Made by a program: the position numbers and the translations under genes. This document shows positions 1 to 6,542 of a stretch of DNA of 6,542 bases, in pieces. The notes beneath the pieces were generated by a model. That model saw only the letters and a program-made list of their open reading frames with translations. It did not search any database and was not told the DNA's origin. Positions within the stretch are counted from its first letter, which is position 1. Each line of letters begins with the position of its first letter. This DNA comes from Flavobacterium sp. GTDB taxonomy: Bacteria > Bacteroidota > Bacteroidia > Flavobacteriales > Flavobacteriaceae. The stretch covers positions 1-6,542 of the forward strand of contig JAGNPF010000088.1 of assembly GCA_017989775.1 (NCBI GenBank). Direction: 5' to 3'.

Positions 1-74
1 CCCACACGTTCTTTTACTTCCGTGTATGATTCATCTTTTCTTTCGAATTCTTTAAAACCTGTTACTTTTCCCAT
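1..74 (-). CDS. gltD: Glutamate synthase small (beta) subunit, N-terminal fragment
   Basis: This is the start of the small subunit of NADPH-dependent glutamate synthase. In this family the small subunit carries FAD and two 4Fe-4S clusters, oxidises NADPH and passes electrons to GltB. Only 24 codons and two bases are present before the left edge. The ATG is at 74-72 and the translation opens MGKVTGFKEFERKDESYTEV, which closely resembles the usual MGKxTGFxEYxR opening of bacterial GltD. The start lies 5 nt after the gltB stop on the same strand, the standard gltBD order, so the two are almost certainly co-transcribed and probably translationally coupled. There is no clear Shine-Dalgarno sequence, as is usual in Bacteroidota. 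The cofactor-binding regions are outside the window, so their integrity cannot be judged. The identification rests on the N-terminal motif plus the position after gltB. Confidence 0.93.
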   Translation of the reverse strand, partial: MGKVTGFKEFERKDESYTEVKERV

Positions 75-79
75 TGTAA

Positions 80-3000
80 TTATGCTGTTAATTCTTCAAC
101 CATTTGTTCTTCTGTTTCCAGACGTTTCAACGCTTTTTTGTACTCTGTAGGCATTACTTTCACGAAATTGCTCAAGCTAGTGTCCCAGTCTGCCAATAAT
201 TCAGTACCTCTTGTACTTTTTGTATAGCGAACGTGTTTTTCGATCAATGCTTTCAATTCATCGGCTTCATCGGCTTCGATGGCTTCAAATGCTATTGATT
301 CGGTGTTGCACAATCCATTCGTGAATTTATTTTCAGGATCGTAGATGTAGGCAATACCTCCACTCATACCAGCGGCAAAGTTTCTTCCGGTTTTACCCAA
401 AACAACCACTTTTCCACCTGTCATGTATTCGCAACCGTGATCTCCAACTCCTTCCACAACCGCAGTTGCACCAGAGTTACGAACGGCAAAACGTTCTCCA
501 GCGATACCATTGATGAAAGCTTGTCCTTCTATGGCTCCAAACAAACAAACGTTTCCTACGATGATGTTGTTTTCGGCAACGAATGATGCTTTTGCCGGTT
601 TCTTGATGATTAATTTCGCTCCAGAAAGACCTTTTCCTAAATAGTCATTGGTGTTTCCTTCAACCGTGAAAGTTAATCCGTGAGCACTGAACGCACCCAA
701 ACTTTGTCCGGCAGAACCTTTGAAGTTGATGTTTAAAGTGTCTTCCGGTAAACCAAGGTATCCGTATATTTTTGAAATTTCATTACTTACAATAGCTCCA
801 ACAGAACGGTCGGTGTTTTTGATAGGGTAATTTAAAGTCATTTTTTCTTTTCTGTACAAAGCACGGTGAGAGTCTTTCAAGATTTGGAAATCAAGTACAT
901 TGTCTAAACCATGATCTTGTTTTTCCGTGTTTCTAACAACTCTTTCACTGTATCCGTCCGGCGTGTGCAAGATGGAAGTCAAGTCAAGACCTTTGGCTTT
1001 GTAATGTGTAATGGCTTTGTTGGAATTGATTTTATGGGTTTGTCCCACCATTTCTTCCAAAGTCCTGAAACCTAATTGGGCCATGATACCTCTTAATTCT
1101 TCTGCAACATAATAGAAGAAGTTAATAACGTGCTCTGGTGTTCCTTTGAAGTTTTTACGCAATTCTTTGTCTTGTGTGGCAATACCAACTGGACAAGTAT
1201 TCAAGTGGCATTTACGCATCATGATACAACCAGAAGCTACAAGAGGAGCAGTGGCGAAACCAAATTCTTCAGCTCCCAACAATGCGGCAATAGCAACGTC
1301 ACGACCTGTTTTCAATTGTCCGTCACATTCCACGACGATTCTGCTTCTTAGGTTGTTCAAAACCAAAGTTTGTTGGGCTTCGGCCAATCCAAGTTCCCAA
1401 GGAAGACCGGCGTGTTTCAATGATGTCAAAGGAGAAGCTCCAGTTCCACCATCATAACCTGCGATCAACACAACGTCGGCTTTTGCTTTGGCAACCCCGG
1501 CAGCAATTGTTCCAACACCTACTTCAGAAACCAATTTCACGTTGATACGAGCTTCTCTGTTGGCATTTTTCAAGTCGAAAATTAACTGTGCCAAATCTTC
1601 GATGGAGTAAATATCGTGGTGTGGTGGTGGCGAAATCAATCCTACATAAGGAGTCGAGTTACGAGCCGATGCAATCCAAGGCAATACTTTTTCCCCTGGC
1701 AATTGTCCACCTTCTCCGGGTTTTGCACCCTGGGCCATTTTGATTTGAATTTCTTTGGCACTCGACAAATAGTGTGAAGTTACTCCAAAACGTCCAGAAG
1801 CCACTTGCTTGATGGCCGAGTTGCGACTGTCTCCGTTCATGTCTGGCTGGAAACGTTTTCTGTCTTCTCCACCTTCACCAGAATTGGATTTACCTCCAAT
1901 ACGGTTCATGGCGATAGCCAAATTTTCGTGTGCTTCTCTGGAGATAGATCCATAAGACATGGCTCCTGTTTTGAAACGTTTCACGATTTCAGTCCAAGGT
2001 TCCACTTCTTCCAAAGGAATTGGATTCAAGTTGTCAAATTCGAACAAACCACGAATGGTCATCAAGTTTTTGGCTTGGTCGTTTACTGTTTTTGCATATT
2101 CGTCGTAGCTATTTTGGTCGCTCAAACGAACGGCTTGTTGCAATTTGGCAATCGTCGTTGGGTTAAACATGTGTCTTTCCCCGTTACGTCTCCATCGGTA
2201 TTCTCCACCAATGTTCAATCCCAATCGGTTTGGAATTAAATTGTCTGGATAGGCATATTTGTATCTTTCGCTGATTTCTTTTTCAATTTCGTACAGTCCA
2301 ATACCTTCAATTCTTGAAGTGGTGTAAGGGAAGTATTTTTCAACGAATTTAGAATTGAAACCAACAATTTCGAAAATTTGTGAACCTCTGTACGAATGTA
2401 AAGTCGAGATTCCAATTTTGTTCATAATTTTCAAGATACCGGTTCCAATAGCCTTGTTGAAATTGTGAACTGCTTTTTCTTCATCGATTCCTGTAATAAA
2501 CCCTTCACGCACTTGAACACGGATGATTTCATTAACCATATAAGGATTGATGGCACTGGCACCGTATCCAAATAAAGTGGCAAAATGATGTGGTTCGCGT
2601 GGTTCGGCAGATTCGATGATGATGTCAAAATAAGAACGCTTGCGCAAACGGTTCATTTGGTGGTTTACATAAGAACAAGCCAACAACGATGGGATAGGAG
2701 CAAACTCCTTGTTCACACCTCTGTCAGACAGGATAATGATGTTGGTTCCTCTTTCGATTGCTTTAGTGATTTGAACGATAATGGCGTCCAAAGCATCTTC
2801 CAATCCGTTTAATCCTTTTGCTTTTGGATATAATATTTCAAAAGTTTCCGCCTTGAAGTGGTCGATTGAAATGTTTCTGATTTTTTCCAAATCTCTGTTG
2901 GAAATAACCGGGTTTTGAATTCTTAATTTTCTGCATTGTTTGCTGGAAATATCAAAAATGTTTCGGTCTTGACCCAATGCCAAACTGATGTCGGTAACAA

Positions 3001-4594
3001 TTTCTTCACGGATTCCATCCAAAGGTGGATTGGTAACTTGTGCAAACAATTGTTTGAAATAGTTGGAAATCAATTGTGGTCTATCAGACAATACGGCAAG
3101 AGGAGTGTCAGTTCCCATAGAACCCAAGGCTTCTTTTCCAGATTGTGCCATTGGGGTAATCACGTCCTGAATATCTTCCAAAGTGTAGTTGAAAAGACGC
3201 TCTCTTGTGGGTAAATCGATAGTTTCTATAGAACAAACTTCAGAAGTAAAAGGTACATCTCTCAAATGTAGCCTGTTTTCATCCAACCATTCTTGGTAAG
3301 GTCTTTCAGAAACGATTTTGCTTTTGATTTCCTCGTCATTGATGATGCGTCCTTCGTTCATGTCTACCAAGAACATTTTTCCTGGTTCCAATCTACCGTG
3401 GCTTTCCACGTCTTCGGGGTCAATTTCTACAACACCAATTTCCGATGCCATAATCAATTTTCCGCTCTTGGTTACAGTATATCTAGAAGGTCTCAAACCA
3501 TTACGATCCAATAAGGCTCCTACATAATCACCATCAGAAAACGGTACGGAAGCCGGTCCGTCCCAAGGTTCCATAATACAAGCATTATACTCGTAGAATG
3601 CTTTTCTTTCAGCAGACATTGTTTTGTGTTTTTCCCAGGCTTCAGGAATCATCATCATCATTACTTCAGGCAATGTTCTTCCAGTGTGCATCAACAATTC
3701 AACAACCATATCCATAGAAGCCGAATCCGATTTTCCAGGAATGATAATTGGGAATAATTTGTCGATTTGTGGTCCAAAGACATCACTTTTCATGATTTCT
3801 TCACGAACACGCATTCTACTCACATTACCACGCAAAGTATTGATCTCGCCATTTTGACAGATGTATCTAAATGGTTGTGCCAAATCCCAAGAAGGCATTG
3901 TATTGGTAGAGAAACGTTGGTGAACCAACGCCAAACGTGTTACCAAATCGGTTTGTTGCAAGTCGGTATAATAGGGTCCGATGTCTTCGGGCATAATGAT
4001 ACCTTTATATATTAAGGTAGTGGTCGAGAAACTCGGAATGTAAAAATACGAGCTTTCGGATATTTTGGAATTGATGATGGCGTGTTCCGTAATTTTACGG
4101 GCAGCATATAACTTTGCTTTAAAGGTAGCCTCGTCAATTGGTTCTTTTTTTCCAACGAAAATTTGATCAATTTTTGGTTCTGATGCCGCCGCAATTGGTC
4201 CCAGTTGGGAAGAATCCACGGGAACTTCTCTCCAACCCAGGATGGTCAATCCTTGGTTCTCGATTTCTTTTTCGAATGTTTTTTTACAAAAAAGGTATTG
4301 ATTTTCGGTTTGTGGTAAAAATACCATCCCTACAGCATACTCGCGTGCTTCAGGCAACTTGAAATCGCAAACTCTATTGAAATATTCGTGAGGTATGTCA
4401 ATTAATAGTCCAGCGCCATCTCCAGTTTTCCCGTCAGAACTCACACCTCCACGGTGTTCGAGTTTTACAAGAATTTCTAATGCGTCGTGTATGATTTGAT
4501 TTGTTTTCTCGCCTTTAAGGTTGCAGATAAACCCAGCTCCACAGTTTTCATGCTCGAATTCTGGCAAATAAAGACCTTGTTCTTTAATTTTCAT
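80..4594 (-). CDS. gltB: Glutamate synthase (GOGAT) large (alpha) subunit
   Basis: The product is the large subunit of glutamate synthase, a cytoplasmic enzyme that makes two glutamates from glutamine and 2-oxoglutarate in ammonium assimilation. Its 1504 residues match the usual length of about 1500. A class II glutamine amidotransferase domain covers roughly residues 18-430. After a 17-residue propeptide, Cys18 in ENCGAGF is the expected N-terminal nucleophile once processed. EHRGG (46-50), GDGAG (58-62), HQRFSTNT (225-232) and NGEINT (248-253) are further active-site motifs. A central linking domain follows (about 470-760). The FMN and 2-oxoglutarate synthase barrel (about 830-1220) contains GAMSYGS (877-883), [10 protein letters not shown] (901-910) and the 3Fe-4S ligands Cys1123, Cys1129 and Cys1134 (C-x5-C-x4-C). 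The C-terminal GXGXG beta-helix (about 1250-1450) includes GSAGQS at 1293-1298. No key residue is missing and no frameshift is seen. The ATG at 4594 gives the family-typical propeptide. gltD follows after 5 nt. Confidence 0.98.
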   Translation of the reverse strand: MKIKEQGLYLPEFEHENCGAGFICNLKGEKTNQIIHDALEILVKLEHRGGVSSDGKTGDGAGLLIDIPHEYFNRVCDFKLPEAREYAVGMVFLPQTENQYLFCKKTFEKEIENQGLTILGWREVPVDSSQLGPIAAASEPKIDQIFVGKKEPIDEATFKAKLYAARKITEHAIINSKISESSYFYIPSFSTTTLIYKGIIMPEDIGPYYTDLQQTDLVTRLALVHQRFSTNTMPSWDLAQPFRYICQNGEINTLRGNVSRMRVREEIMKSDVFGPQIDKLFPIIIPGKSDSASMDMVVELLMHTGRTLPEVMMMMIPEAWEKHKTMSAERKAFYEYNACIMEPWDGPASVPFSDGDYVGALLDRNGLRPSRYTVTKSGKLIMASEIGVVEIDPEDVESHGRLEPGKMFLVDMNEGRIINDEEIKSKIVSERPYQEWLDENRLHLRDVPFTSEVCSIETIDLPTRERLFNYTLEDIQDVITPMAQSGKEALGSMGTDTPLAVLSDRPQLISNYFKQLFAQVTNPPLDGIREEIVTDISLALGQDRNIFDISSKQCRKLRIQNPVISNRDLEKIRNISIDHFKAETFEILYPKAKGLNGLEDALDAIIVQITKAIERGTNIIILSDRGVNKEFAPIPSLLACSYVNHQMNRLRKRSYFDIIIESAEPREPHHFATLFGYGASAINPYMVNEIIRVQVREGFITGIDEEKAVHNFNKAIGTGILKIMNKIGISTLHSYRGSQIFEIVGFNSKFVEKYFPYTTSRIEGIGLYEIEKEISERYKYAYPDNLIPNRLGLNIGGEYRWRRNGERHMFNPTTIAKLQQAVRLSDQNSYDEYAKTVNDQAKNLMTIRGLFEFDNLNPIPLEEVEPWTEIVKRFKTGAMSYGSISREAHENLAIAMNRIGGKSNSGEGGEDRKRFQPDMNGDSRNSAIKQVASGRFGVTSHYLSSAKEIQIKMAQGAKPGEGGQLPGEKVLPWIASARNSTPYVGLISPPPHHDIYSIEDLAQLIFDLKNANREARINVKLVSEVGVGTIAAGVAKAKADVVLIAGYDGGTGASPLTSLKHAGLPWELGLAEAQQTLVLNNLRSRIVVECDGQLKTGRDVAIAALLGAEEFGFATAPLVASGCIMMRKCHLNTCPVGIATQDKELRKNFKGTPEHVINFFYYVAEELRGIMAQLGFRTLEEMVGQTHKINSNKAITHYKAKGLDLTSILHTPDGYSERVVRNTEKQDHGLDNVLDFQILKDSHRALYRKEKMTLNYPIKNTDRSVGAIVSNEISKIYGYLGLPEDTLNINFKGSAGQSLGAFSAHGLTFTVEGNTNDYLGKGLSGAKLIIKKPAKASFVAENNIIVGNVCLFGAIEGQAFINGIAGERFAVRNSGATAVVEGVGDHGCEYMTGGKVVVLGKTGRNFAAGMSGGIAYIYDPENKFTNGLCNTESIAFEAIEADEADELKALIEKHVRYTKSTRGTELLADWDTSLSNFVKVMPTEYKKALKRLETEEQMVEELTA

Positions 4595-4611
4595 GCTTGT
4601 TAATTTTTATG

Positions 4612-4642
4612 CAAAAATAAAGATTTCATTAAATATAATGAA
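4612..4642 (-). promoter_or_regulatory. Predicted gltBD promoter (Bacteroidota type)
   Basis: On the minus strand, TATTTTTG at 4619-4612 fits the Bacteroidota -7 consensus TAnnTTTG exactly. It is the only exact match on this strand in the 432-nt gap. A TTC at 4642-4640, 20 nt upstream, is a one-base variant of the usual -33 TTG. The box ends 17 nt before the gltB ATG, so transcription would start about a dozen nucleotides before the start codon, giving a very short leader. The region before the ATG is A-rich with no Shine-Dalgarno sequence. The motif match is direct; the role as promoter is inference. Confidence 0.55.
4625..4642. promoter_or_regulatory. Perfect dyad, candidate operator in the gltB promoter
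   Basis: TTCATTA and TAATGAA form a perfect 7-bp inverted repeat around the 4-nt spacer AATA. The 18-bp dyad fills the -33 element and most of the spacer of the predicted gltB promoter. A dimeric regulator bound there would contact the same DNA as RNA polymerase. No particular regulator family is recognised from the half-site. In AT-rich DNA a dyad this short can arise by chance, so operator function is inferred from position only. Confidence 0.35.
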
Positions 4643-4691
4643 TTGAAAACATGGTATAGGGTCTATTTTTACAGTAATAATAGAAAATCGT

Positions 4692-4744
4692 TTGATAATT
4701 GATTAATAATTCATTCATGTACTTTGAAATTGATAAATTGATAA
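4692..4744. repeat. Cluster of TTGATAA-type repeats
   Basis: TTGATAA occurs at 4692-4698, 4730-4736 and 4738-4744, with the variant TTGATTA at 4699-4705. The copies form two closely spaced pairs about 38 nt apart. A related inverted copy (TTTGATGATTGAAG on the minus strand, 4824-4811) lies further towards sucC. The cluster is about 70-150 nt upstream of gltB and more than 200 nt upstream of sucC. It could be a set of regulator-binding sites or only low-complexity AT-rich sequence; the repeats are visible but their function is unknown. Confidence 0.3.
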
Positions 4745-4943
4745 TTTTTTTCAGAACATAAAGTATTATTTTGTGTTAAATTAATGTTATTCTTACTTTT
4801 ATCACTATTGCTTCAATCATCAAATTGGTACAAAAAACTAACATTTTGTGAAAAACCTTCTTGAGTTCGACCGATAGGGCATAAATCAGCTTTAAAACAA
4901 CTAATTTTTATATTATTGTGATTTAGTTTTTTATTCAAAAAAA
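4745..4943. other. Middle of divergent intergenic gap, nothing assignable
   Basis: About 200 nt of AT-rich DNA between the gltB-side repeats and the sucC promoter. I see no coding frame with protein-like content on either strand, no exact TAnnTTTG box and no convincing terminator. A short GC-richer patch at about 4863-4880 (around GTTCGACCGATAGGGC) stands out from its surroundings. A weak inverted repeat, ACAAAA (4830-4835) and TTTTGT (4844-4849), lacks a following T-tract. Confidence 0.5.
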
Positions 4944-4960
4944 AGATTTCAGATTTCAGA
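4944..4960 (+). repeat. Short tandem repeat AGATTTC in sucC promoter
   Basis: AGATTTC is repeated directly at 4944-4950 and 4951-4957, followed by AGA (4958-4960), so the 7-bp unit occurs about 2.4 times. The first copy supplies the TTC taken here as the -33 element of the sucC promoter and the second lies in the spacer. A change in copy number would shift the -33 to -7 spacing by 7 bp. It may be chance in AT-rich sequence. Confidence 0.5.
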
Positions 4961-4978
4961 TGAATTTATCTACTTTTG
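4948..4978 (+). promoter_or_regulatory. Predicted sucC promoter (Bacteroidota type)
   Basis: TACTTTTG at 4971-4978 matches the Bacteroidota -7 consensus TAnnTTTG exactly and is the only such match on the plus strand of the gap. A TTC at 4948-4950, separated by 20 nt, is the likely -33 element, a one-base departure from TTG and the same variant and spacing as in the gltB promoter. The predicted start of transcription near 4983 leaves a leader of about 43 nt. The leader has AGGA at 5004-5007, but that is about 19 nt from the ATG and too far to act as a ribosome binding site. Confidence 0.65.
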
Positions 4979-5026
4979 TCGCACACTATTCCAGAAATAA
5001 ATTAGGAATTTGCCAAAAACTATACT

Positions 5027-6220
5027 ATGGACATACACGAATACCAAGGAAAAGAAATTCTAGCCAGTTATGGCGTAAAAGTGCAACGCGGTTATGTGGC
5101 CAACAACCCACAAGAAGCAGTTGCCGCTGCAAAACAATTGACTGCCGAAACTGGAACAGGATGGCATGTTGTAAAAGCCCAAGTTCACGCTGGTGGACGT
5201 GGAAAAGGTGGTGGAGTTAAACTTGCCAAAAACTTGGAGCAGGTTGAAGAATTAGCAGGACAAATCATCGGAATGCAATTAATCACGCCTCAAACATCTG
5301 CCGAAGGTAAAAAAGTACACAAAGTTTTGATTGCCGAGGATGTTTATTATCCAGGCGAAAGCGAAACATCCGAGTTTTATATGTCGGTTTTGTTGAATAG
5401 AGGTACAGGTCGCAACATGATCATGTATTCTACCGAAGGTGGAATGGATATCGAAGAAGTGGCCGAACACACGCCACATTTGATTTTTACCGAAGAAATC
5501 GATCCAACTGTTGGATTGCAAGGTTTTCAAGCCAGAAGAATTGCTTTTAATTTAGGTCTTTCTGGAAATGCTTTCAAAGAAATGGTACAGTTCGTGGATG
5601 CTTTATACAAAGCTTACATTGGTTCTGACGCTTCGATGTTTGAAATCAATCCAGTATTGAAAACTTCAGACAACAAAATTATTGCCGTTGATGCCAAAGT
5701 GAATTTAGATGACAACGCTTTGTACCGTCATCCAAAATTGGCCGAAATGCGTGACGTTCGCGAGGAAAATCCAATCGAGGTGGAAGCCAAAGAAGCTGGT
5801 TTGAACTATGTGGATTTGGACGGAACCGTAGGTTGTATGGTGAACGGAGCCGGATTGGCGATGGCAACAATGGATTTGATTAAATATGCCGGTTTTGAAC
5901 CAGCCAACTTCTTGGACGTTGGTGGAACTGCCGATGCCAAACGTGTGGAATTGGCATTCCGCATTATTTTGAAAGATCCAAATGTAAAAGCAATTTTGAT
6001 CAATATTTTTGGTGGAATTGTTCGTTGTGACCGTGTTGCCCAAGGTGTTGTCGACGCTTACAAAAATATGGGAGACGCCATCACGGTGCCAATCATTGTT
6101 CGTTTGCAAGGGACCAATGCCGAGATTGCCAAAGAATTGATCGATAATTCTGGAATGCCAATCTTGTCTGCAGTACAATTTCAAGAAGCTGCTGATCAAG
6201 TACAAGCGGCACTTTCTTAA
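5027..6220 (+). CDS. sucC: Succinate--CoA ligase (ADP-forming) beta subunit
   Basis: This is the beta subunit of succinyl-CoA synthetase, which with the alpha subunit SucD interconverts succinyl-CoA and succinate with substrate-level nucleotide phosphorylation in the TCA cycle, in the cytoplasm. Its 397 residues are close to the family length (388 in E. coli). The protein opens with the characteristic MDIHEYQGKEIL. The ATP-grasp nucleotide-binding domain covers about residues 1-235, with VVKAQVHAGGRGKGGG at 48-63. Asn208 in FEINP and Asp222 in VDAK match the Mg2+-binding Asn199 and Asp213 of E. coli, with identical spacing. The C-terminal CoA-ligase domain (about 260-390) has VNGAGLAM from 272, FLDVGGTA and NIFGGIVRCD. 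The ADP-forming label is the default bacterial assignment; nucleotide preference cannot be proved here. No sucD is adjacent: a terminator and a convergent gene follow. The ATG at 5027 agrees with the conserved N-terminus. Confidence 0.98.
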   Translation: MDIHEYQGKEILASYGVKVQRGYVANNPQEAVAAAKQLTAETGTGWHVVKAQVHAGGRGKGGGVKLAKNLEQVEELAGQIIGMQLITPQTSAEGKKVHKVLIAEDVYYPGESETSEFYMSVLLNRGTGRNMIMYSTEGGMDIEEVAEHTPHLIFTEEIDPTVGLQGFQARRIAFNLGLSGNAFKEMVQFVDALYKAYIGSDASMFEINPVLKTSDNKIIAVDAKVNLDDNALYRHPKLAEMRDVREENPIEVEAKEAGLNYVDLDGTVGCMVNGAGLAMATMDLIKYAGFEPANFLDVGGTADAKRVELAFRIILKDPNVKAILINIFGGIVRCDRVAQGVVDAYKNMGDAITVPIIVRLQGTNAEIAKELIDNSGMPILSAVQFQEAADQVQAALS

Positions 6221-6245
6221 TCAAACAAGAATTGTTTATATATTG

Positions 6246-6275
6246 AAAATCCTGAGTGAAAGCTCAGGATTTTTT
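6246..6275 (+). terminator. Intrinsic terminator of sucC
   Basis: AAAATCCTGAG (6246-6256) pairs perfectly with CTCAGGATTTT (6263-6273) around the 6-nt loop TGAAAG. The 11-bp stem is followed by a run of T ending at 6275, starting 25 nt after the sucC stop. This is a textbook rho-independent terminator for the plus strand. Read on the minus strand the same stem is followed only by TTTT and then CAATA, so it may also terminate the convergent gene, less strongly. A smaller dyad, AAACAA (6223-6228) and TTGTTT (6232-6237), lies just after the sucC stop. Confidence 0.9.
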
Positions 6276-6542
6276 ATTTGCTATTGCTTGTATGCTATCT
6301 GATTCTATAATATGAAATCCTTTGTAGTTTTGCTGTGCAATGTTGAACATTGCTTTAGCTACATCTTTGCTTTCGATGGCTTTGTACTTTTTTAAGTTTC
6401 CAATAAATAAAAAGGAAAATATTTTCATAAAAAAAGCACCTATTTTTTCTCCCAATCGAAATTCTTTTCTCTTTCCTAGAAGTAAAGACGGTCTCAAAAT
6501 AACAGTGCTTTCAAAGGAACAATTTTTAAGAAAATCTTCTAT
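6264..6542 (-). CDS. Atypical SDR / NAD(P)-binding protein, TIP30-like, C-terminal part
   Basis: The last 92 codons of a minus-strand gene are visible, ending at the TGA at 6266-6264. The frame is open to the right edge, so the start and the Rossmann nucleotide-binding motif are outside the window. A TTG at 6497 could be mistaken for a start, but the 15 codons before it are open and read IEDFLKNCSFESTVI, leading straight into LRPSLLLGKRKEFRLGE. That stretch resembles the substrate-side motif of TIP30/HTATIP2-type atypical short-chain dehydrogenases (LRPGVLLGDRxExRxGE). The tail, with KAIESKDVAKAM and HIIESDSIQAIA, also fits that family. By family the protein is probably a small cytoplasmic NAD(P)H-binding oxidoreductase of unknown substrate. 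A hydrophobic run, IGAFFMKIFSFLFIG, belongs to this fold rather than forming a clear membrane anchor. The gene is convergent with sucC, 43 nt away, and ends inside the shared terminator hairpin. Confidence 0.75.
   Translation of the reverse strand: MEDFLKNCSFESTVILRPSLLLGKRKEFRLGEKIGAFFMKIFSFLFIGNLKKYKAIESKDVAKAMFNIAQQNYKGFHIIESDSIQAIANKKS

Noticed and set aside
1805..2239. 144-codon open frame on the plus strand inside gltB
   Set aside because: It is in the same antisense phase relative to gltB codons, with low-complexity, non-protein-like content. It is a shadow of the conserved FMN-domain region, as are the shorter plus-strand frames elsewhere in gltB.
4541..4594. Later start for gltB nearer the catalytic cysteine
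   Set aside because: Class II amidotransferase glutamate synthases carry a short cleaved propeptide before the catalytic Cys, and the ATG at 4594 gives a 17-residue one, so the longer form is kept.
4830..4849. Hairpin ACAAAA/TTTTGT as a terminator
   Set aside because: The stem is 6 bp with mostly A-T pairs, there is no T-tract after it on either strand, and no gene ends nearby.
4861..4883. Possible tRNA T-arm around GTTCGACC
   Set aside because: The TTCGA loop-like sequence is flanked by TTGAG and GATAG, which do not pair, and no acceptor or anticodon stem is visible nearby.
4960..5220. 86-codon plus-strand frame overlapping the start of sucC
   Set aside because: It is in a different frame from sucC, has Arg/Ser/Cys-rich frameshift-like composition, and its start lies upstream of the predicted transcription start.
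5705..6205. 166-codon open frame antisense to sucC
   Set aside because: It uses the same triplet boundaries as sucC, so its stops would need sense TTA, CTA or TCA codons, which sucC seldom uses here. The translation has no recognisable domain and sucC is unmistakable.

Overview
The window looks like an ordinary chromosomal segment from a flavobacterium-type member of the Bacteroidota. Three things point there. The DNA is AT-rich. No gene start is preceded by a usable Shine-Dalgarno sequence. The only two exact TAnnTTTG elements (the -7 box of Bacteroidota promoters) in the large intergenic gap sit one on each strand, each correctly placed ahead of its gene. The proteins also look like the flavobacterial forms. 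This assignment is made by eye and no search was run.

Layout from left to right: (1) positions 1-74, minus strand, the first 24 codons of gltD, the small subunit of NADPH-type glutamate synthase, running off the left edge; (2) 80-4594, minus strand, a complete gltB, the glutamate synthase large subunit of 1504 residues, only 5 nt upstream of gltD, so gltBD is one operon read leftward; (3) 4595-5026, a 432-nt AT-rich divergent regulatory gap with one promoter per direction, a perfect 7+7 dyad inside the gltB promoter, a cluster of TTGATAA-type repeats, a short tandem repeat in the sucC promoter, and about 190 nt with nothing assignable; (4) 5027-6220, plus strand, a complete sucC, the succinyl-CoA ligase beta subunit of 397 residues; (5) 6246-6275, a strong intrinsic terminator; (6) 6264-6542, minus strand, the last 92 codons of an atypical short-chain dehydrogenase/NAD(P)-binding protein resembling TIP30/HTATIP2, whose stop codon lies inside the terminator hairpin and whose start is beyond the right edge.

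The two complete genes meet metabolically at 2-oxoglutarate. GltBD consumes 2-oxoglutarate and glutamine to make glutamate. SucC, with a SucD partner that is not encoded here, acts one step beyond 2-oxoglutarate dehydrogenase in the TCA cycle. Being divergent from one gap, they could be co-regulated, but the sequence shows only candidate sites. sucC is followed directly by a terminator, so it appears monocistronic.

I found no mobile element, CRISPR array, RNA gene, toxin or defence system, and nothing supporting a previously undescribed system. The most interesting signals are regulatory: the dyad over the gltB promoter and the hairpin shared by convergent gene ends.
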